From Paenarthrobacter sp. A20 (lineage in GTDB: Bacteria; Actinomycetota; Actinomycetes; Actinomycetales; Micrococcaceae): a stretch of DNA of 64,000 bases. This document shows positions 46,921 through 61,040 of this stretch, in pieces. A program made the translations under genes and the position numbers. The stretch is taken from positions 3,720,001 to 3,784,000 of the forward strand of contig NZ_JALJWH010000001.1 of assembly GCF_024168825.1 (NCBI RefSeq). The letters run 5' to 3'. The first letter of the stretch is position 1. Every line of letters begins with the position of its first letter. The notes under the pieces were generated by a model. That model ran no database searches, was not told the origin of the DNA, and saw only the letters and a program-made list of their open reading frames with translations.

Positions 46921-47865
46921 ATGGAAAGAGTGGACACCGCGCATTCGCCTGACAACGCGCAGGCCCCCAGCGTATTCTTCAGCAAGTCATTGACGGGACG
47001 CACGCACGCTTCGGACGTGGATGTCGATGGCAGCAATGTTGCCTACTGGACCTACGAGCCAGTGACCGTGACCCCGGCTACCCGCACCATCCTGGTCATT
47101 CATGGGTTCCGTGGAGACCACCACGGGCTGCTGCGCGTCGCGGACCAGCTTCCGGAAATGCGCATCATCATGCCGGACCTGCCGGCTTTCGGAAGCTCGG
47201 AGCCGTTCGTCGATGCCGAGCACAGTGTTGAACGCTACGGCCGGTTCATTACCGGCTTCATGGCCGCCCTCGGGATGGGACCCAGGACTGTGTTAGTGGG
47301 CCACTCCTTTGGTTCGATCGTGGCCAGCCACTTCGCCGCCTCGCACCCAGGCGCTGTCTATCCCCTGATCCTGATCAATCCCATTGCCGCACCGGCACTG
47401 GAAGGTCCCAAGGGAATCATGACCAAACTTGCCGTCCTGTACTACCAGGTGTCAGCCAAGCTCCCCCGCCGCCTGGGACTGGCAGTCCTCCGCAACCGGG
47501 CGATCGTCCGGGTCATGAGCATCACGATGGCCAAAACCAAGGACAAGGAACTGCGCCGTTTCATCCACGGACAGCACGATGCCTACTTCAGCGCGTTCGC
47601 GGACCGGAAAAGCCTGCTGGAATCCTTCAAAGCCTCGGTCTCCGGACACGTGGCCGAGGTTGCCGAGCAGCTAACCCTTCCAGTGCTCCTTGTCGCCGGC
47701 GAAAAAGACGAGATCGCCACCCTTCCCAACCAGCACAAACTCATGGAGCGCCTGCCGGACGCCACGCTGGAAGTCATTCCCGGCGTCGGACATTTGATCC
47801 ACTATGAGACGCCGGTACCGGCGGCAGCAGCCATCCGCACCTTCCTGGAGGAACATCCCGCGTGA
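46921..47865 (+). CDS. Alpha/beta hydrolase
   Basis: 314-aa hydrolase: oxyanion-hole region VIHGFRGDHHG, nucleophile elbow GHSFGS, acid AGEKDE and catalytic His in GVGHLIHYE. It overlaps the glycosyltransferase by 4 nt. Substrate unknown. Confidence 0.87.
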   Translation: MERVDTAHSPDNAQAPSVFFSKSLTGRTHASDVDVDGSNVAYWTYEPVTVTPATRTILVIHGFRGDHHGLLRVADQLPEMRIIMPDLPAFGSSEPFVDAEHSVERYGRFITGFMAALGMGPRTVLVGHSFGSIVASHFAASHPGAVYPLILINPIAAPALEGPKGIMTKLAVLYYQVSAKLPRRLGLAVLRNRAIVRVMSITMAKTKDKELRRFIHGQHDAYFSAFADRKSLLESFKASVSGHVAEVAEQLTLPVLLVAGEKDEIATLPNQHKLMERLPDATLEVIPGVGHLIHYETPVPAAAAIRTFLEEHPA

Positions 47866-48944
47866 AAATTGTCATCGACGCCCGCTTTACCAGGACGGAC
47901 CACCACGATGGCATCAGCCGCTACGGTTCCAGCCTCATAGCCGCCACATCCAAGATTGCGGATGTCACCATGCTGATCAGCGACAAACGCCAACTCGCAC
48001 TGTTGCCCGATGTCCCCTATGTGATGGTCAACAGCCCCTTGTCCCCATTGGAGTTGTTCGTGGCCCGGCGTGTTAACCCCCTCGGTGCAGATGTTGTGGT
48101 GTGTCCCATGCAGACCATGGGAACCCTGGGGCGGCGTTACGGCCTGATTCTTACCCTGCACGACCTCATCTACTACGAGCACCCGACTCCCCCGGGCTTC
48201 CTCCCTGCGCCCGTGCGCCTGCTGTGGAGGCTTTACCACAAGGCCTTCTGGCCGCAGCGTCTCTTGCTGAACCGGGCGGACGTGGTGGCTACCATCAGCC
48301 GCACCACTGAAGCTTTGATGGCCAAATACAAACTGACCAAACGGCCCGTGCGGATTGTCGGCAATGCTCCCCAACCAGGTCAGACGCCGCGCGATCCCGC
48401 CGCAGGCGCCGAAAAAACCTTGCTGTACATGGGTTCGTTCATGCCGTACAAGAACGTCGAAACCATGATCCGGGGCATGGCAGGCCTGCCGGACTACACC
48501 CTTCATCTCCTCAGCAGGATCACCCCGCAGCGCAAGGCGGAATTGGAGGCTTTGGTTCCGCACGGAGCCAAAGTACAGTTCCACAATGGTGTCACGGACG
48601 CCGAGTACGACGAACTCCTTGTCCGGGCAACTGCGCTGATCAGCCTTTCCCGCGCAGAGGGATACGGCCTGCCCCTGGTGGAAGCGATGGCCTTGGGTAC
48701 TCCGGTAATAGCCAGCGATATCCCGATCTTCCGGGAGGTGGGCGGCGACGCCGTGAGCTACGTAGACCCGGAATCGCCGACGGAGTTCGCGGCAGCGGTG
48801 ACCGCGCTGGGCACCGACGGCCTCTGGCAGCAGCGCTCCCGCACGTCTGTGGAACGCGCGTCAGACTTCAACTGGGACGAATCCGCGCGGCAACTTCTTG
48901 CCGCCGCCGAGGAAGTCGTGGCGGTCCGCAAGCGCAGGGCTTAG
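47862..48944 (+). CDS. GT4-family glycosyltransferase
   Basis: 360-aa GT-B glycosyltransferase starting at GTG (VKIVIDARFTRTDHHDGISR). The donor-binding half has MGSFMPYKNVETMIRG and the E-x7-E motif in SRAEGYGLPLVEAMALGTPV. Acceptor and donor are not deducible; coupling to the hydrolase suggests a shared cell-envelope or glycolipid role. Confidence 0.87.
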   Translation: MKIVIDARFTRTDHHDGISRYGSSLIAATSKIADVTMLISDKRQLALLPDVPYVMVNSPLSPLELFVARRVNPLGADVVVCPMQTMGTLGRRYGLILTLHDLIYYEHPTPPGFLPAPVRLLWRLYHKAFWPQRLLLNRADVVATISRTTEALMAKYKLTKRPVRIVGNAPQPGQTPRDPAAGAEKTLLYMGSFMPYKNVETMIRGMAGLPDYTLHLLSRITPQRKAELEALVPHGAKVQFHNGVTDAEYDELLVRATALISLSRAEGYGLPLVEAMALGTPVIASDIPIFREVGGDAVSYVDPESPTEFAAAVTALGTDGLWQQRSRTSVERASDFNWDESARQLLAAAEEVVAVRKRRA

Positions 48945-48952
48945 TCCCTCGC

Positions 48953-51052
48953 CTAGAGGACGTCCACCCCGTCCAAGCGAAGCTGTACCGGACCAGACGT
49001 GCGCTTCGCGGCGTTGGCTGCCCGGACGGCCCGCAGCGCCCGCGTGGTTTCCGCGGCATCAGCATACGGAATGAAGTAGAGCGTCCGGACGTCCGCATCA
49101 GCCTCGCCGGTGGTCCCCTGGGATGCGCCGGAGAACAGCTGCACCGGAGCTGGCCCCGCAGTGCGGAGCTTGGTGCCCGCGGCACGCACAGCGCTGGCCT
49201 CGAACGCATCTGCAAAGTGTCCGACGTCGGCCCTTGAACCAGTCACTGAGGCCACCCTGACCGCAGGGGGCAACTGCAGTTCTTTCCGAAGGGCCAGCTC
49301 CCGCGACGCATAGCCGGGGGCGTCCCACCGCAGGAGTGCTCCCGTGGCGGCGGTATCGTCCGCAGTGATGACCACGAGTCCGCCTTGGTTGGCCGGCTTC
49401 ACGAGGGAGGCGGCATTGAACCAACGACGGACGGTGTCCTCCCCTGCCCTGAGGTTCTCGCGTCGGAGGAGCGAATTTCCGTCCAACAGCAAAGCGGCCG
49501 CATAGCCTTGGGGAGCCACCGGCTCAGCTCCAACCGTGGCCACTACCAGGGCGGAAGCATCAGGCACGGTTGCCTTGATGTGCTCACCTGAAGAGGTCAC
49601 CACGGCCTTCCCCGGGAAGGCCCGCCCCAGCTCTTCGGCCGTCCGCAGAACACCCGTTGCGCCCTTGCGCAGCCTGGTTGCACTGCAATGCGTGCAGCGC
49701 CATTGGGGAGCAGGTGTGGAGCACCAACGGCATGCGGGTATGGCGGAGCTGCTGGAGGCTGCCAGGGGCCCTTGGCAGGCGTTGCAGCGGGCAAGCTCAC
49801 GGCACGTCTCGCAAACCAAGGACGGTGCGTAGCCGGCACGGGCCACCTGCACCAAAACCGGTCCACGTTCCAGACCCTCCTTGGCAGCGCGCCAGGCAGC
49901 ACCGGGCAGGCGCGCGATACGTGCCAACGGATCACGTTCCTGCTCGAAGCTGTCCGCCGTATTGAGGACCCTTGGCACCGTGGAACGGACTGTAGTGCGC
50001 GGCGCCTCAACAGGCACTGCCCACTGCATTTCGACGAGGCGTTGGAGTTCAGTACTGCGGCTGTGGGAGGCCATGAGGCATGCCGCCCCCTCCTGCTCGG
50101 CGCGCAGCAGCAGGATCTCCCGAGCGTGGGCGTAAGGGGCGCGCTGCTCGATGTGGAGGTCGTCGCCGTCATCCCAGCACACCACGAGACCAAGATCCTT
50201 GACGGGCGCGTAAGCAGCCGAACGAGTGCCGATGGCAACCCCGGCCGCACCACTCAGAAGCCGCAGGAAGTTCCTGTAGCGGGGCGTCTGGCCGTCGTCC
50301 GCGGTGAGTCGTGCAACGTCCGAAGACGGCAGGACTTTGGTCAGCGCGGTCTCCAACTGCTCAAGATCCCGATAATCCGGCACTACCACCACGGCGCCCC
50401 GCCCTGAGGAACGGACTGTTGCAACTGCTGAGGCGATGAGAGCCGGCCAACCCGCAGGTCCGAATCGCTGGAGGGCCGTGAGGACAGCCTTGGGCGAACC
50501 GCCACTGGCAAGGTGCTGCAAATACTGCGTTCCGTTGGAGTACGCCGCCCAGGTGTAGGGATCCGTGAACGGCTTCAGATCCGCAACGTCGCCGGCCAAA
50601 CCCCCGGCAAGTAATTCCTTCTCCACCTTGGCAACACGGGGAGGAACCGCCGTCCGGAGAACATCGCTGAGCGTACCGGCGTACCGGGCAGCAACCGTAC
50701 CGGCCAACTCAGCAACGGCCGGCGTCAAGACAGCCACCGGAGAAACCACTTTATGGAGCGCCGTCAGCGGGTGGGCCGCATCCGAGTCCGCACGCCGCTC
50801 AATGATGTAGCCGTTGAGTTCCTGGCCATTGAATTTGACCTTCACCCGGACGCCTGGGACGGCGGAGTCGGAGAGTTCGGCAGGCACGCTGTAGTCGAAC
50901 GGCCTGTCCAAATGGGGCACAGACGACTCAAGCACCACGCGCGCCACGGGATTCTCCGCAGCAAGGGGTGGGCCGTTGATCGGCGCACGGTCAGGAAACC
51001 CTTGCAACAACGAGGGCTGGAGCAGCGACGGCTGGGCCTCGCGTCCTGCCAT
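48953..51052 (-). CDS. priA: Primosomal protein N' (PriA-like), lacking helicase ATP site
   Basis: 699 aa from ATG 51052. An upstream ATG at 51106 begins only 2 nt after the metK terminator hairpin and is unlikely. The N-terminal PriA DNA-binding domain (VARVVLESSVPHLDRPFDY) and zinc-binding cysteines (CETCRELARCNACQG and CRWCSTP...CTHC) are kept. The Walker A motif is missing (ASGGSPKAVLTAL in its place) and DEEH is replaced by WDDGDDLH. This degenerate form is typical of actinobacteria, where it is annotated as probable PriA; it is presumably a replication-restart scaffold without helicase activity. Confidence 0.9.
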   Translation of the reverse strand: MAGREAQPSLLQPSLLQGFPDRAPINGPPLAAENPVARVVLESSVPHLDRPFDYSVPAELSDSAVPGVRVKVKFNGQELNGYIIERRADSDAAHPLTALHKVVSPVAVLTPAVAELAGTVAARYAGTLSDVLRTAVPPRVAKVEKELLAGGLAGDVADLKPFTDPYTWAAYSNGTQYLQHLASGGSPKAVLTALQRFGPAGWPALIASAVATVRSSGRGAVVVVPDYRDLEQLETALTKVLPSSDVARLTADDGQTPRYRNFLRLLSGAAGVAIGTRSAAYAPVKDLGLVVCWDDGDDLHIEQRAPYAHAREILLLRAEQEGAACLMASHSRSTELQRLVEMQWAVPVEAPRTTVRSTVPRVLNTADSFEQERDPLARIARLPGAAWRAAKEGLERGPVLVQVARAGYAPSLVCETCRELARCNACQGPLAASSSSAIPACRWCSTPAPQWRCTHCSATRLRKGATGVLRTAEELGRAFPGKAVVTSSGEHIKATVPDASALVVATVGAEPVAPQGYAAALLLDGNSLLRRENLRAGEDTVRRWFNAASLVKPANQGGLVVITADDTAATGALLRWDAPGYASRELALRKELQLPPAVRVASVTGSRADVGHFADAFEASAVRAAGTKLRTAGPAPVQLFSGASQGTTGEADADVRTLYFIPYADAAETTRALRAVRAANAAKRTSGPVQLRLDGVDVL

Positions 51053-51107
51053 GCCTTTCACCTCATCCTCATCCTCATCGAGCGGTAACCCACCGCACAC
51101 CTTCAAC

Positions 51108-51150
51108 GAGAGATGCCCGCAGCGGGATTAACCCGCTGCGGGCATCTCTC
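51108..51150 (-). terminator. Terminator hairpin after metK
   Basis: Perfect 19-bp stem (51108-51126 with 51132-51150) and 5-nt loop ATTAA, between the metK stop and priA. Confidence 0.8.
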
Positions 51151-51219
51151 TGGCTCCAGCCAACCACGAACCACCGACAAAACAACATCAGCGATGGGAT
51201 CGACCGGAAGGACCAGCAA

Positions 51220-52449
51220 TCAGGCGTTGAAGTATTCCTTCAGGTCAGCCACCCTGTCCAGGCGCTCCCAGGTGAAGTCGGGCTCGTCGCGGCCGAAGTG
51301 ACCGTGGGCCGCCGTCTTGGCGTAGATGGGCCGCTTGAGGTCCAGTGCGTCAATGATGGCGCGGGGACGGAGGTCGAACAATTCATCGATGGCCTCGCTG
51401 ATACGGGCCGGGTCCACGGTCTCCGTGCCGAAGGTCTCGACATACGTTCCGACAGGACGGGCCTGGCCAATGGCGTAGGCAATCTGGATCTCGGCGCGCT
51501 TGGCCAGTCCGGCGGCCACCACGTTCTTGGCAACCCACCGCATGGCGTAGGCGGCCGAACGGTCAACCTTGGACGGATCCTTGCCGGAGAACGCGCCGCC
51601 ACCGTGCCGGGAGAACCCACCGTACGTGTCCACGATGATCTTGCGACCCGTGAGGCCGGCGTCGCCTACCGGGCCACCAATGACGAAGGCTCCGGCCGGG
51701 TTCAGGATGTTGGCTGTGCGGGACAAATCCAGGTTGGACGCCGCCAGAACGGGATCAATGACATAGCTCGCGAGGTCCGCCCGAAGCTGCTCAAGGCCCG
51801 CTTCTTCCGCATGCTGGCTGGAGATGACCACCGTTTCAACCGAAACCGGGCGATCGCCGTCGTACCCTACCGTGACCTGTGTCTTGCCGTCCGGGCGGAG
51901 GTATGCCAGCTCGCCGTTTTTACGCACTTCGGTGAGTCGTTCCGACAAGCGGTGGGCGAGCCAAATGGGGGTGGGCATGTACGACGCGGTCTCATCACTG
52001 GCGTAGCCGAACATGATGCCCTGGTCGCCGGCGCCCTGGAGGTCGTAATCGTCTTCCTGGCGGCCTTCACGGGCCTCCAACGAGTTGAAAACGCCGCCTG
52101 CAATGTCATTGGACTGCTGCCCGATGGACACGGAGACACCACAACGTGCGCCGTCGAAGCCGTTGGCCGAGGAGTCGTAGCCAATGCCAAGGATGGTCTC
52201 GCGGACAATCTGCGGAATCTCCACGTAGGCGTCCGTAGTAACCTCACCAGCCACATGCACCAGGCCGGTAGTGGCCATGGTCTCAACGGCCACGCGGGAT
52301 TCAGGATCAGCGGCAAGCAGCGCGTCCAGGATGGCGTCGCTGATTTGGTCGCAGATCTTGTCCGGGTGCCCTTCGGTGACCGACTCGGAAGTGAAGAGCC
52401 GGAGCTTGGACGGGGTGCCATGGGGTTCATGGTGCAGCGGTAAAGTCAC
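51220..52449 (-). CDS. metK: S-adenosylmethionine synthetase
   Basis: 409-aa enzyme making SAM from methionine and ATP. Signatures [12 protein letters not shown] and [14 protein letters not shown] are intact, as is the N-terminal [20 protein letters not shown]. It follows coaBC by 75 bp; no SAM riboswitch was seen in that gap. Confidence 0.97.
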   Translation of the reverse strand: MTLPLHHEPHGTPSKLRLFTSESVTEGHPDKICDQISDAILDALLAADPESRVAVETMATTGLVHVAGEVTTDAYVEIPQIVRETILGIGYDSSANGFDGARCGVSVSIGQQSNDIAGGVFNSLEAREGRQEDDYDLQGAGDQGIMFGYASDETASYMPTPIWLAHRLSERLTEVRKNGELAYLRPDGKTQVTVGYDGDRPVSVETVVISSQHAEEAGLEQLRADLASYVIDPVLAASNLDLSRTANILNPAGAFVIGGPVGDAGLTGRKIIVDTYGGFSRHGGGAFSGKDPSKVDRSAAYAMRWVAKNVVAAGLAKRAEIQIAYAIGQARPVGTYVETFGTETVDPARISEAIDELFDLRPRAIIDALDLKRPIYAKTAAHGHFGRDEPDFTWERLDRVADLKEYFNA

Positions 52450-52524
52450 TCGACCACCTTACTGGGTTGCGGGACGGCGGCATTTGCCGTGTGTCCCTAT
52501 GCTAAGAATTCGGGGTGGGCCCGG

Positions 52525-53775
52525 TTACAAGGCCGGGAAGACGCGTTCGAGCTCGGCCCCAACTCGGTCAACCACGGCAGCCGCGACGTCGGACTTGGAG
52601 CCGGCGGCCGATTGTGGCTTGGCACCGTGACCGGACAGAATGACCACGGAATTCTCGTCCTGGCCGAAAACACGGCCAATGCCCACCTGATTGACCACCA
52701 GGAGGTCGCAGCCCTTGCGCTTGAGCTTTGCCGTGGCGTGTTCAAGGACATCTCCTTGGGCGTCGCCCGTTTCAGCCGCAAACCCGACGATCAGTTGCTG
52801 GCCGCCCTCAGCGTTCCGCCGCTCAACCAGCTCGTGCAGGATGTCCGGGTTCCGGATCAGGCGCACCACAGGTGCGTCCTCGCCGTCGACCTTTTTGATC
52901 TTGGTGTCCGAGACCTCCGCAGGACGGAAATCGGCAACGGCTGCCGCCATGATGACGACGTCGGAATCCGCTGCCGCTTTCAGCGCCGCCTCCCTCAGTT
53001 CCAAGGCCGACTCAACGCGGACAAGCTCGACGCCGGCAGGCGGCTCAACGTCCATATGCGCTGCGAGGAAGCGCACGGAGGCACCGGCAGCCAAGGCCGC
53101 AGCGGCCAACGCAACGCCCTGTTTGCCGGAAGATCGATTTCCCAGGAAGCGAACAGGATCCAGCGACTCCCTGGTTCCGCCGGCGGAGATCGTCACGAGG
53201 CGGCCGGCAAGGGGCTTGGCCGCGGCAGGCAAAGCCGTGGCCCCATTCGCGGCCTCAGCCAATGCCATGGCAGCGGCAAAGATCGCCTCGGGTTCGGGCA
53301 GGCGGCCGGGACCCGAGTCGGAACCCGTGAGCCGCCCGGACGCCGGTTCAAGGACGGTCACGCCGCGGCCGCGCAGTGTCTCCACGTTGGCCTGCGTAGC
53401 GGCATGCTGCCACATTTCCGTATGCATCGCCGGAGCGAAGAGCACCGGCCCGTGGGCCATGAGGAGTGTGTTGGTGAGGAGGTCGCCCGCTTGTCCGGTG
53501 GCTGCTCTGGCCAGAAGGTCGGCAGTGGCCGGCGCAACCACGATCAAGTCAGCCTCATGACCCAATCGGACATGGTTGACTTTCTCGACATCGTCAAAGA
53601 CGCTGTTGCTCACCGGGTTGCCAGAGAGGGCCTCCCACGTGGCCACCCCGACGAACCGGGTAGCAGCTTCGGTGGGAATGACCGTCACCTTGTGACCGGC
53701 TTCAGTAAAAAGCCGGAGGAGCGATGCAACCTTGTAGGCTGCGATCCCTCCCCCGACTCCGAGGACTATGCGCAC
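52525..53775 (-). CDS. coaBC: Bifunctional phosphopantothenoylcysteine decarboxylase / phosphopantothenate-cysteine ligase
   Basis: 416-aa fusion catalysing two coenzyme A steps. The CoaC flavoprotein domain opens with VLGVGGGIAAYKVASLLRLF and carries the PAMHTEMW active-site motif; the CoaB domain has ISAGGTRESLDPVRFLGNRS and KIKK. It lies between rpoZ and metK. Confidence 0.96.
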   Translation of the reverse strand: MRIVLGVGGGIAAYKVASLLRLFTEAGHKVTVIPTEAATRFVGVATWEALSGNPVSNSVFDDVEKVNHVRLGHEADLIVVAPATADLLARAATGQAGDLLTNTLLMAHGPVLFAPAMHTEMWQHAATQANVETLRGRGVTVLEPASGRLTGSDSGPGRLPEPEAIFAAAMALAEAANGATALPAAAKPLAGRLVTISAGGTRESLDPVRFLGNRSSGKQGVALAAAALAAGASVRFLAAHMDVEPPAGVELVRVESALELREAALKAAADSDVVIMAAAVADFRPAEVSDTKIKKVDGEDAPVVRLIRNPDILHELVERRNAEGGQQLIVGFAAETGDAQGDVLEHATAKLKRKGCDLLVVNQVGIGRVFGQDENSVVILSGHGAKPQSAAGSKSDVAAAVVDRVGAELERVFPAL

Positions 53776-53802
53776 GTGACCTCCGTCAACAGGCAGTCTG
53801 CT

Positions 53803-54063
53803 TTATTCTGCGGGCTCGATCGGCGTGGAAACCAGAAGGCCTTCGTTGATCTCGCGGAGGGCGATCGAGAGCGACTTCTCGTTCAGCTTGGTGTCAACCA
53901 GCGGGCCGACGTACTCGAACAGGCCCTCGTGCAGCTGGGCGTAGTAGGCGTTGATCTGGCGCGCACGCTTGGCGCCGAAGATGACCAGGCCGTACTTGGA
54001 ATCAGCAGCCTCAAGCAGCGAATCGATCGGCGGGTTGATGATGCCTTCAAGGTTCGTGGACAC
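53803..54063 (-). CDS. rpoZ: RNA polymerase omega subunit
   Basis: 86-aa subunit aiding RNA polymerase assembly. It starts at GTG with GGAGA upstream. The omega core reads [20 protein letters not shown], with the conserved SLSIALREI near the C-terminus. It is 39 bp after gmk. Confidence 0.95.
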   Translation of the reverse strand: MSTNLEGIINPPIDSLLEAADSKYGLVIFGAKRARQINAYYAQLHEGLFEYVGPLVDTKLNEKSLSIALREINEGLLVSTPIEPAE

Positions 54064-54102
54064 GAATTCTCCAAATTTTAGCGGGCCAACAAATGCAAGC
54101 GC

Positions 54103-54675
54103 TTAGCGCCCGTGCGGGGTAAGCCCCATGAGTGAAACAAGCTCGTCTGCTGCCCGGCGAACGTCGTCATTGATGACGGTGTGGTCAAACTCCGGTTCAG
54201 CAGCAAGTTCCAGTTTAGCGGTTTCCAGCCTTCGCTGCTGTTCCTCGGGAGTTTCGGTGCCGCGGCCCACCAGTCGACGGACCATTTCGTCCCAGCTGGG
54301 CGGGGCCAGGAAGACAAAATTCGCGTCCGGGACTGCCGCTTTGACTTGCCGGGCGCCCTGGAGGTCGATCTCCAACAGCACGGACTTCCCGTCGGCGATG
54401 GCCGCATCAACGGTGCTGCGGAGCGTGCCGTAGCGGTTCTGGCCGTGGACGACGGCCCACTCCAGCAGTTCCCCGTCAGCCACCAGTGAGTCGAATTCTT
54501 CGGCAGACTTGAAAAAGTAGTGAACGCCGTCAGTTTCCCCGGGACGCGCGGCCCGGGTGGTTGCCGAGACTGAGAGCCAAACCTCCGGATAGTTGTCCCT
54601 GATGTAGGTGGATACGGTTCCCTTGCCAACGGCAGTGGGGCCTGCAAGGACAGTCAGTCCGGGTTTCTTGCTCAC
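54103..54675 (-). CDS. gmk: Guanylate kinase
   Basis: 190-aa kinase phosphorylating GMP. P-loop [11 protein letters not shown], the GMP-binding [21 protein letters not shown] and the lid are all intact. Between mihF and rpoZ, the standard actinobacterial order. Confidence 0.96.
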   Translation of the reverse strand: MSKKPGLTVLAGPTAVGKGTVSTYIRDNYPEVWLSVSATTRAARPGETDGVHYFFKSAEEFDSLVADGELLEWAVVHGQNRYGTLRSTVDAAIADGKSVLLEIDLQGARQVKAAVPDANFVFLAPPSWDEMVRRLVGRGTETPEEQQRRLETAKLELAAEPEFDHTVINDDVRRAADELVSLMGLTPHGR

Positions 54676-54696
54676 GGATTCCTTCGGGGAGATGCG

Positions 54697-55023
54697 TTAC
54701 ACGCTTTGCTGGGTATCCATAAAATCTACCAGCGCCCGGGCCTGGTGAATTCCCAGGCCCCTGATGCGGCGGGATCCTGCGATGCCAATCTCCGCCATGA
54801 TCCCGGCCGCCCTGACGGGCCCAATACCCGGCAGGGCCTCCAGGAGTTCCACCACCCGCATGCGTGCAATCGCCTCGTCGGTAGAACCTGAGGAGATCAA
54901 CTCGGCAATGCTCACCTCGCCACGCTTGAGCCGATCCTTGGCGGCGGCACGCACTGCCCGCGCCTTGGCGGCCTTCTCCAACGCATCGGAACGCTCCTGT
55001 GGTGTCAGCTCTTTAAGGCCCAC
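54697..55023 (-). CDS. mihF: Actinobacterial integration host factor (mIHF)
   Basis: 108 aa from GTG 55023, with AGGGG 7 nt upstream; a TTG two codons earlier is too close to it. The S13-like HhH DNA-binding region LLEALPGIGPVRAAGIMAEI and RRIRGLGIHQARALV are typical of mIHF, a nucleoid protein specific to actinobacteria. Confidence 0.94.
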   Translation of the reverse strand: MGLKELTPQERSDALEKAAKARAVRAAAKDRLKRGEVSIAELISSGSTDEAIARMRVVELLEALPGIGPVRAAGIMAEIGIAGSRRIRGLGIHQARALVDFMDTQQSV

Positions 55024-55120
55024 TGCCAAACCCCTGTCAGATCGAGATTGTGATCCAGATCACGCGGACTGATCCTGAACCTACCGGCAGGGGCCCGGTT
55101 GCGCAATGAGGCTTGGCAAC

Positions 55121-55988
55121 TTACTCCGGGCGAAGTCCCCGCAGAGTCTCCTCGGTTGCGGCACGCAGCGCTGCGACGGCTGGACCAGCAGCCAGGATCC
55201 CACGGCTGGAGGTGGCCAGGACGCTCGGATACGCATCGCCGAAAGTCGCACGCAGATCGGCCGGTGTAGCGCCCTGGGCACCGAGTCCCGGAGCCAGGAT
55301 GGCGCCGCGAACTGGACCAAGATCGATATCCAGATCCTCCAGTGCCGAACCAATAGTGGCACCCACCACCAAGCCAACCGAACCCAGGGCGCCGCCATAG
55401 CGCTGGTTCTCCGTGGTTGCTGCAGCCACGATCCGGCGGGCAACGGAATCAGTTCCGCCAACATGCTGGACCGACTTGCCTTCAGGATTGGACGTCAGTG
55501 CGAGCACAAACACTCCCCTGCCGTACTGGGCTGCGAGGTCCAGCGCCGGACGCAGCGACTCAAAGCCAAGGTATGGGCTCAAAGTCACCGAGTCCGCGGC
55601 CAAGGATGACCCGTCACGCAGCCAGGCATCGGCATAGGCAGCCATGGTGGAACCGATGTCTCCACGCTTGGCGTCGGCGATGCTCAGCACGCCGGCCTCC
55701 GCTGAGGCAGCCAGCGTGCGCTCCAGGACGGCCATACCAGCCGACCCATGACGTTCGTACAGCGCCACTTGCGGCTTGACCGCGGCAGCGAGGGAACCCA
55801 CGGCCTCCACGACCGTCAGCGAGAAGCGCTCCAGCCCGGTGGCGTCGTCGTTCAATCCCCATTCAGCCAGGAGCTGCGGATGAGGATCGATTCCGACGCA
55901 GAGCGGACCGCGCGCGGCCATGGCGGCAGCCAGCCGGGAGCCAAAGGACTCCCGGATGGGCTGCTGCCCTTGCTGTGCTTCAGCAGAC

Positions 55989-55996
<8 letters not shown>
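55121..55996 (-). CDS. pyrF: Orotidine-5'-phosphate decarboxylase (type 2)
   Basis: 291-aa enzyme forming UMP. Catalytic motif [13 protein letters not shown] (D-x-K-x2-D), [11 protein letters not shown] at the start, and [13 protein letters not shown] near the C-terminus. Its length and sequence are of the mycobacterial type 2 class. The start overlaps the carB stop by 8 nt. Confidence 0.95.
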
Positions 55997-59296
<3,300 letters not shown>

Positions 59297-59297
<1 letters not shown>

Positions 59298-60514
59298 TAC
59301 TTCTTGTCCTCAGTCTTGGAGTCGGTGGTGTTGGCGGCGCCGGACTTCGTCTCAGCCATGAGATCGATGAAGCGGTCGAACAGGTACGCGGCATCGTGCG
59401 GCCCGGCCGCGGCCTCGGGGTGGTACTGGACCGAGAATGCCGGGATGTCGAGGCAGGCGAGTCCTTCAACGACGTCGTCGTTCAACGACACGTGGCTGAC
59501 TTCAACCCGTCCGTAGCGCTCTTCGGGAGCCACCGTGGCACCGTTCATCGGGGCGTCGACGGCAAAGCCGTGGTTCTGCGAGGTGATTTCCACCTTGCCT
59601 GTGCGGCGGTCCATAACGGGCTGGTTGATGCCGCGGTGACCATAGCGGAGCTTGTAGGTGCCGAAGCCGAGGGCGCGGCCCAAGATCTGGTTGCCGAAGC
59701 AGATACCGAAGTACGGCAGCTTCTCGTCCAGCACCGAGCGCAACAGGGAAACCTGGTGATCAGCCGTGGCCGGGTCGCCAGGTCCGTTGGACATGAAGAA
59801 TCCATCCGGGTTGACCGCGTTGACGTCTTCCAGCGTGGAGGTGGCCGGCAGGACGTGGACGCGCACACCGCGCTCGGCGAAGCGAACAGGTGTCATGGCC
59901 TTGATGCCGAGGTCAACGGCGGCGATGGAGAACCGCGGCTCGCCTTCCCAGCCGTGGTCCTTGGGCTCAACGACATACGCCTTATCGATGGAGACTTCCT
60001 CCGCCAGCGCTGCACCTTCCATGGGGGCGCTGGCCAGGACGGCATCGACCAGTTCCTTGTCGGATACCTGAGCGGCCTCACCTGAGAAGATGCCGGCCCG
60101 CATGGTCTTGTGCTCGCGGAGGTGACGGGTGATGGCGCGGGTGTCGACACCCTGGATGCCAACAATGCCCTGCTCCACCAATTCGTCATCGAGGCTCCGT
60201 TCGGAGCGCCAGTTGGAGGGTCGGCGGGCAGCGTCGCGCACGATGTATCCGGCAACCCAGATACGGCGGGACTCAGCGTCTTCGCTGTTGACTCCGGTGT
60301 TGCCGATGTGCGGGGCCGTCTGGACTACCAGTTGGCGCGCATAGGAGGGGTCGGTGATGGTCTCCTGGTAACCGGTCATACCGGTGGCGAACACGGCTTC
60401 GCCGAGTGCGGTTCCCTGTGCGCCGTAGCTGCGGCCGCGGAACATGCGGCCGTCTTCGAGCACCAGCACTGCTGCTGAGGAGGTGGGTGTGGTGGCTGCT
60501 TTACTATCCGTCAC
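59297..60514 (-). CDS. carA: Carbamoyl-phosphate synthase small subunit
   Basis: 405 aa from GTG 60514 (GGAAAG 7 nt upstream); an ATG at 60538 would overlap the upstream gene by 20 nt. The glutaminase Cys is in [16 protein letters not shown] with the His/Glu pair in VQYHPEAA. The N-terminal CPSase_sm_chain domain is intact. It supplies ammonia to CarB. Confidence 0.96.
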
Positions 60515-60518
60515 TTTA

Positions 60519-61040
60519 TTACTTTCCACTATCGGCATCTGCCTGAGGGGCTGCGGAGGTCAATTCCTGGAGGGCTTCGAGGAGGAGCTGCTTGTCGGCT
60601 GCGTGCCTGGAACGGAACCCGGTGTCGAGTTCCTGGCTGCCGAGCTTCCAACTGATGACCAGGAGTCCGTCCTTCTCGACGAACTTGCCAGCCATGCCGT
60701 TGGACTCGCGACTGTCCACTACTGCGGCGCGCGGGATGAACACGGGGGCGGCACCGGATCGGTCGAACAGCACGCCTTCGGCGTGGATGCTCAGTTCCGC
60801 GTTGGTCCGGATGCCAAGGCCCTGGACCGCGATCCGGTCCAGCCAGTCCCCTGCCGTGGTGGTGGCAACATATTGCCCTTCCGCGACGACGGTGGCCGGC
60901 GTCAGCTGCTCCGGCACCCCGGGAAGGCGTTCGACGTCGGCCTGTCGCCTGAGCCTGTTACGCCACCCCAGCCAGATCATCGCCAGTACGACGACAATCA
61001 ATGGCACCGTGATGATCACGGTCAGTGTCTGGTTGTCCAT
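60519..61040 (-). CDS. Small membrane protein in the pyr operon, function unknown
   Basis: 173 aa. One N-terminal transmembrane helix ([20 protein letters not shown]) followed by a basic anchor and a soluble domain of about 130 residues resembling a PH-like beta barrel ([38 protein letters not shown]). It overlaps the pyrC stop by 1 nt, so it is locked into the operon, between dihydroorotase and carA. I know of no pyrimidine enzyme with this form; a scaffold or regulatory role at the membrane would be a guess. Confidence 0.8.
   Translation of the reverse strand: MDNQTLTVIITVPLIVVVLAMIWLGWRNRLRRQADVERLPGVPEQLTPATVVAEGQYVATTTAGDWLDRIAVQGLGIRTNAELSIHAEGVLFDRSGAAPVFIPRAAVVDSRESNGMAGKFVEKDGLLVISWKLGSQELDTGFRSRHAADKQLLLEALQELTSAAPQADADSGK

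Noticed and set aside
51053..51106. Acidic repeat N-terminus (DEDEDE) of PriA from ATG 51106
   Set aside because: It would start 2 nt from the metK terminator stem and comes from a short CTCATC tandem repeat; ATG 51052 has a reasonable ribosome site.
52450..52524. SAM riboswitch before metK
   Set aside because: The gap is only 75 bp and shows no SAM-aptamer helices that I can recognise.
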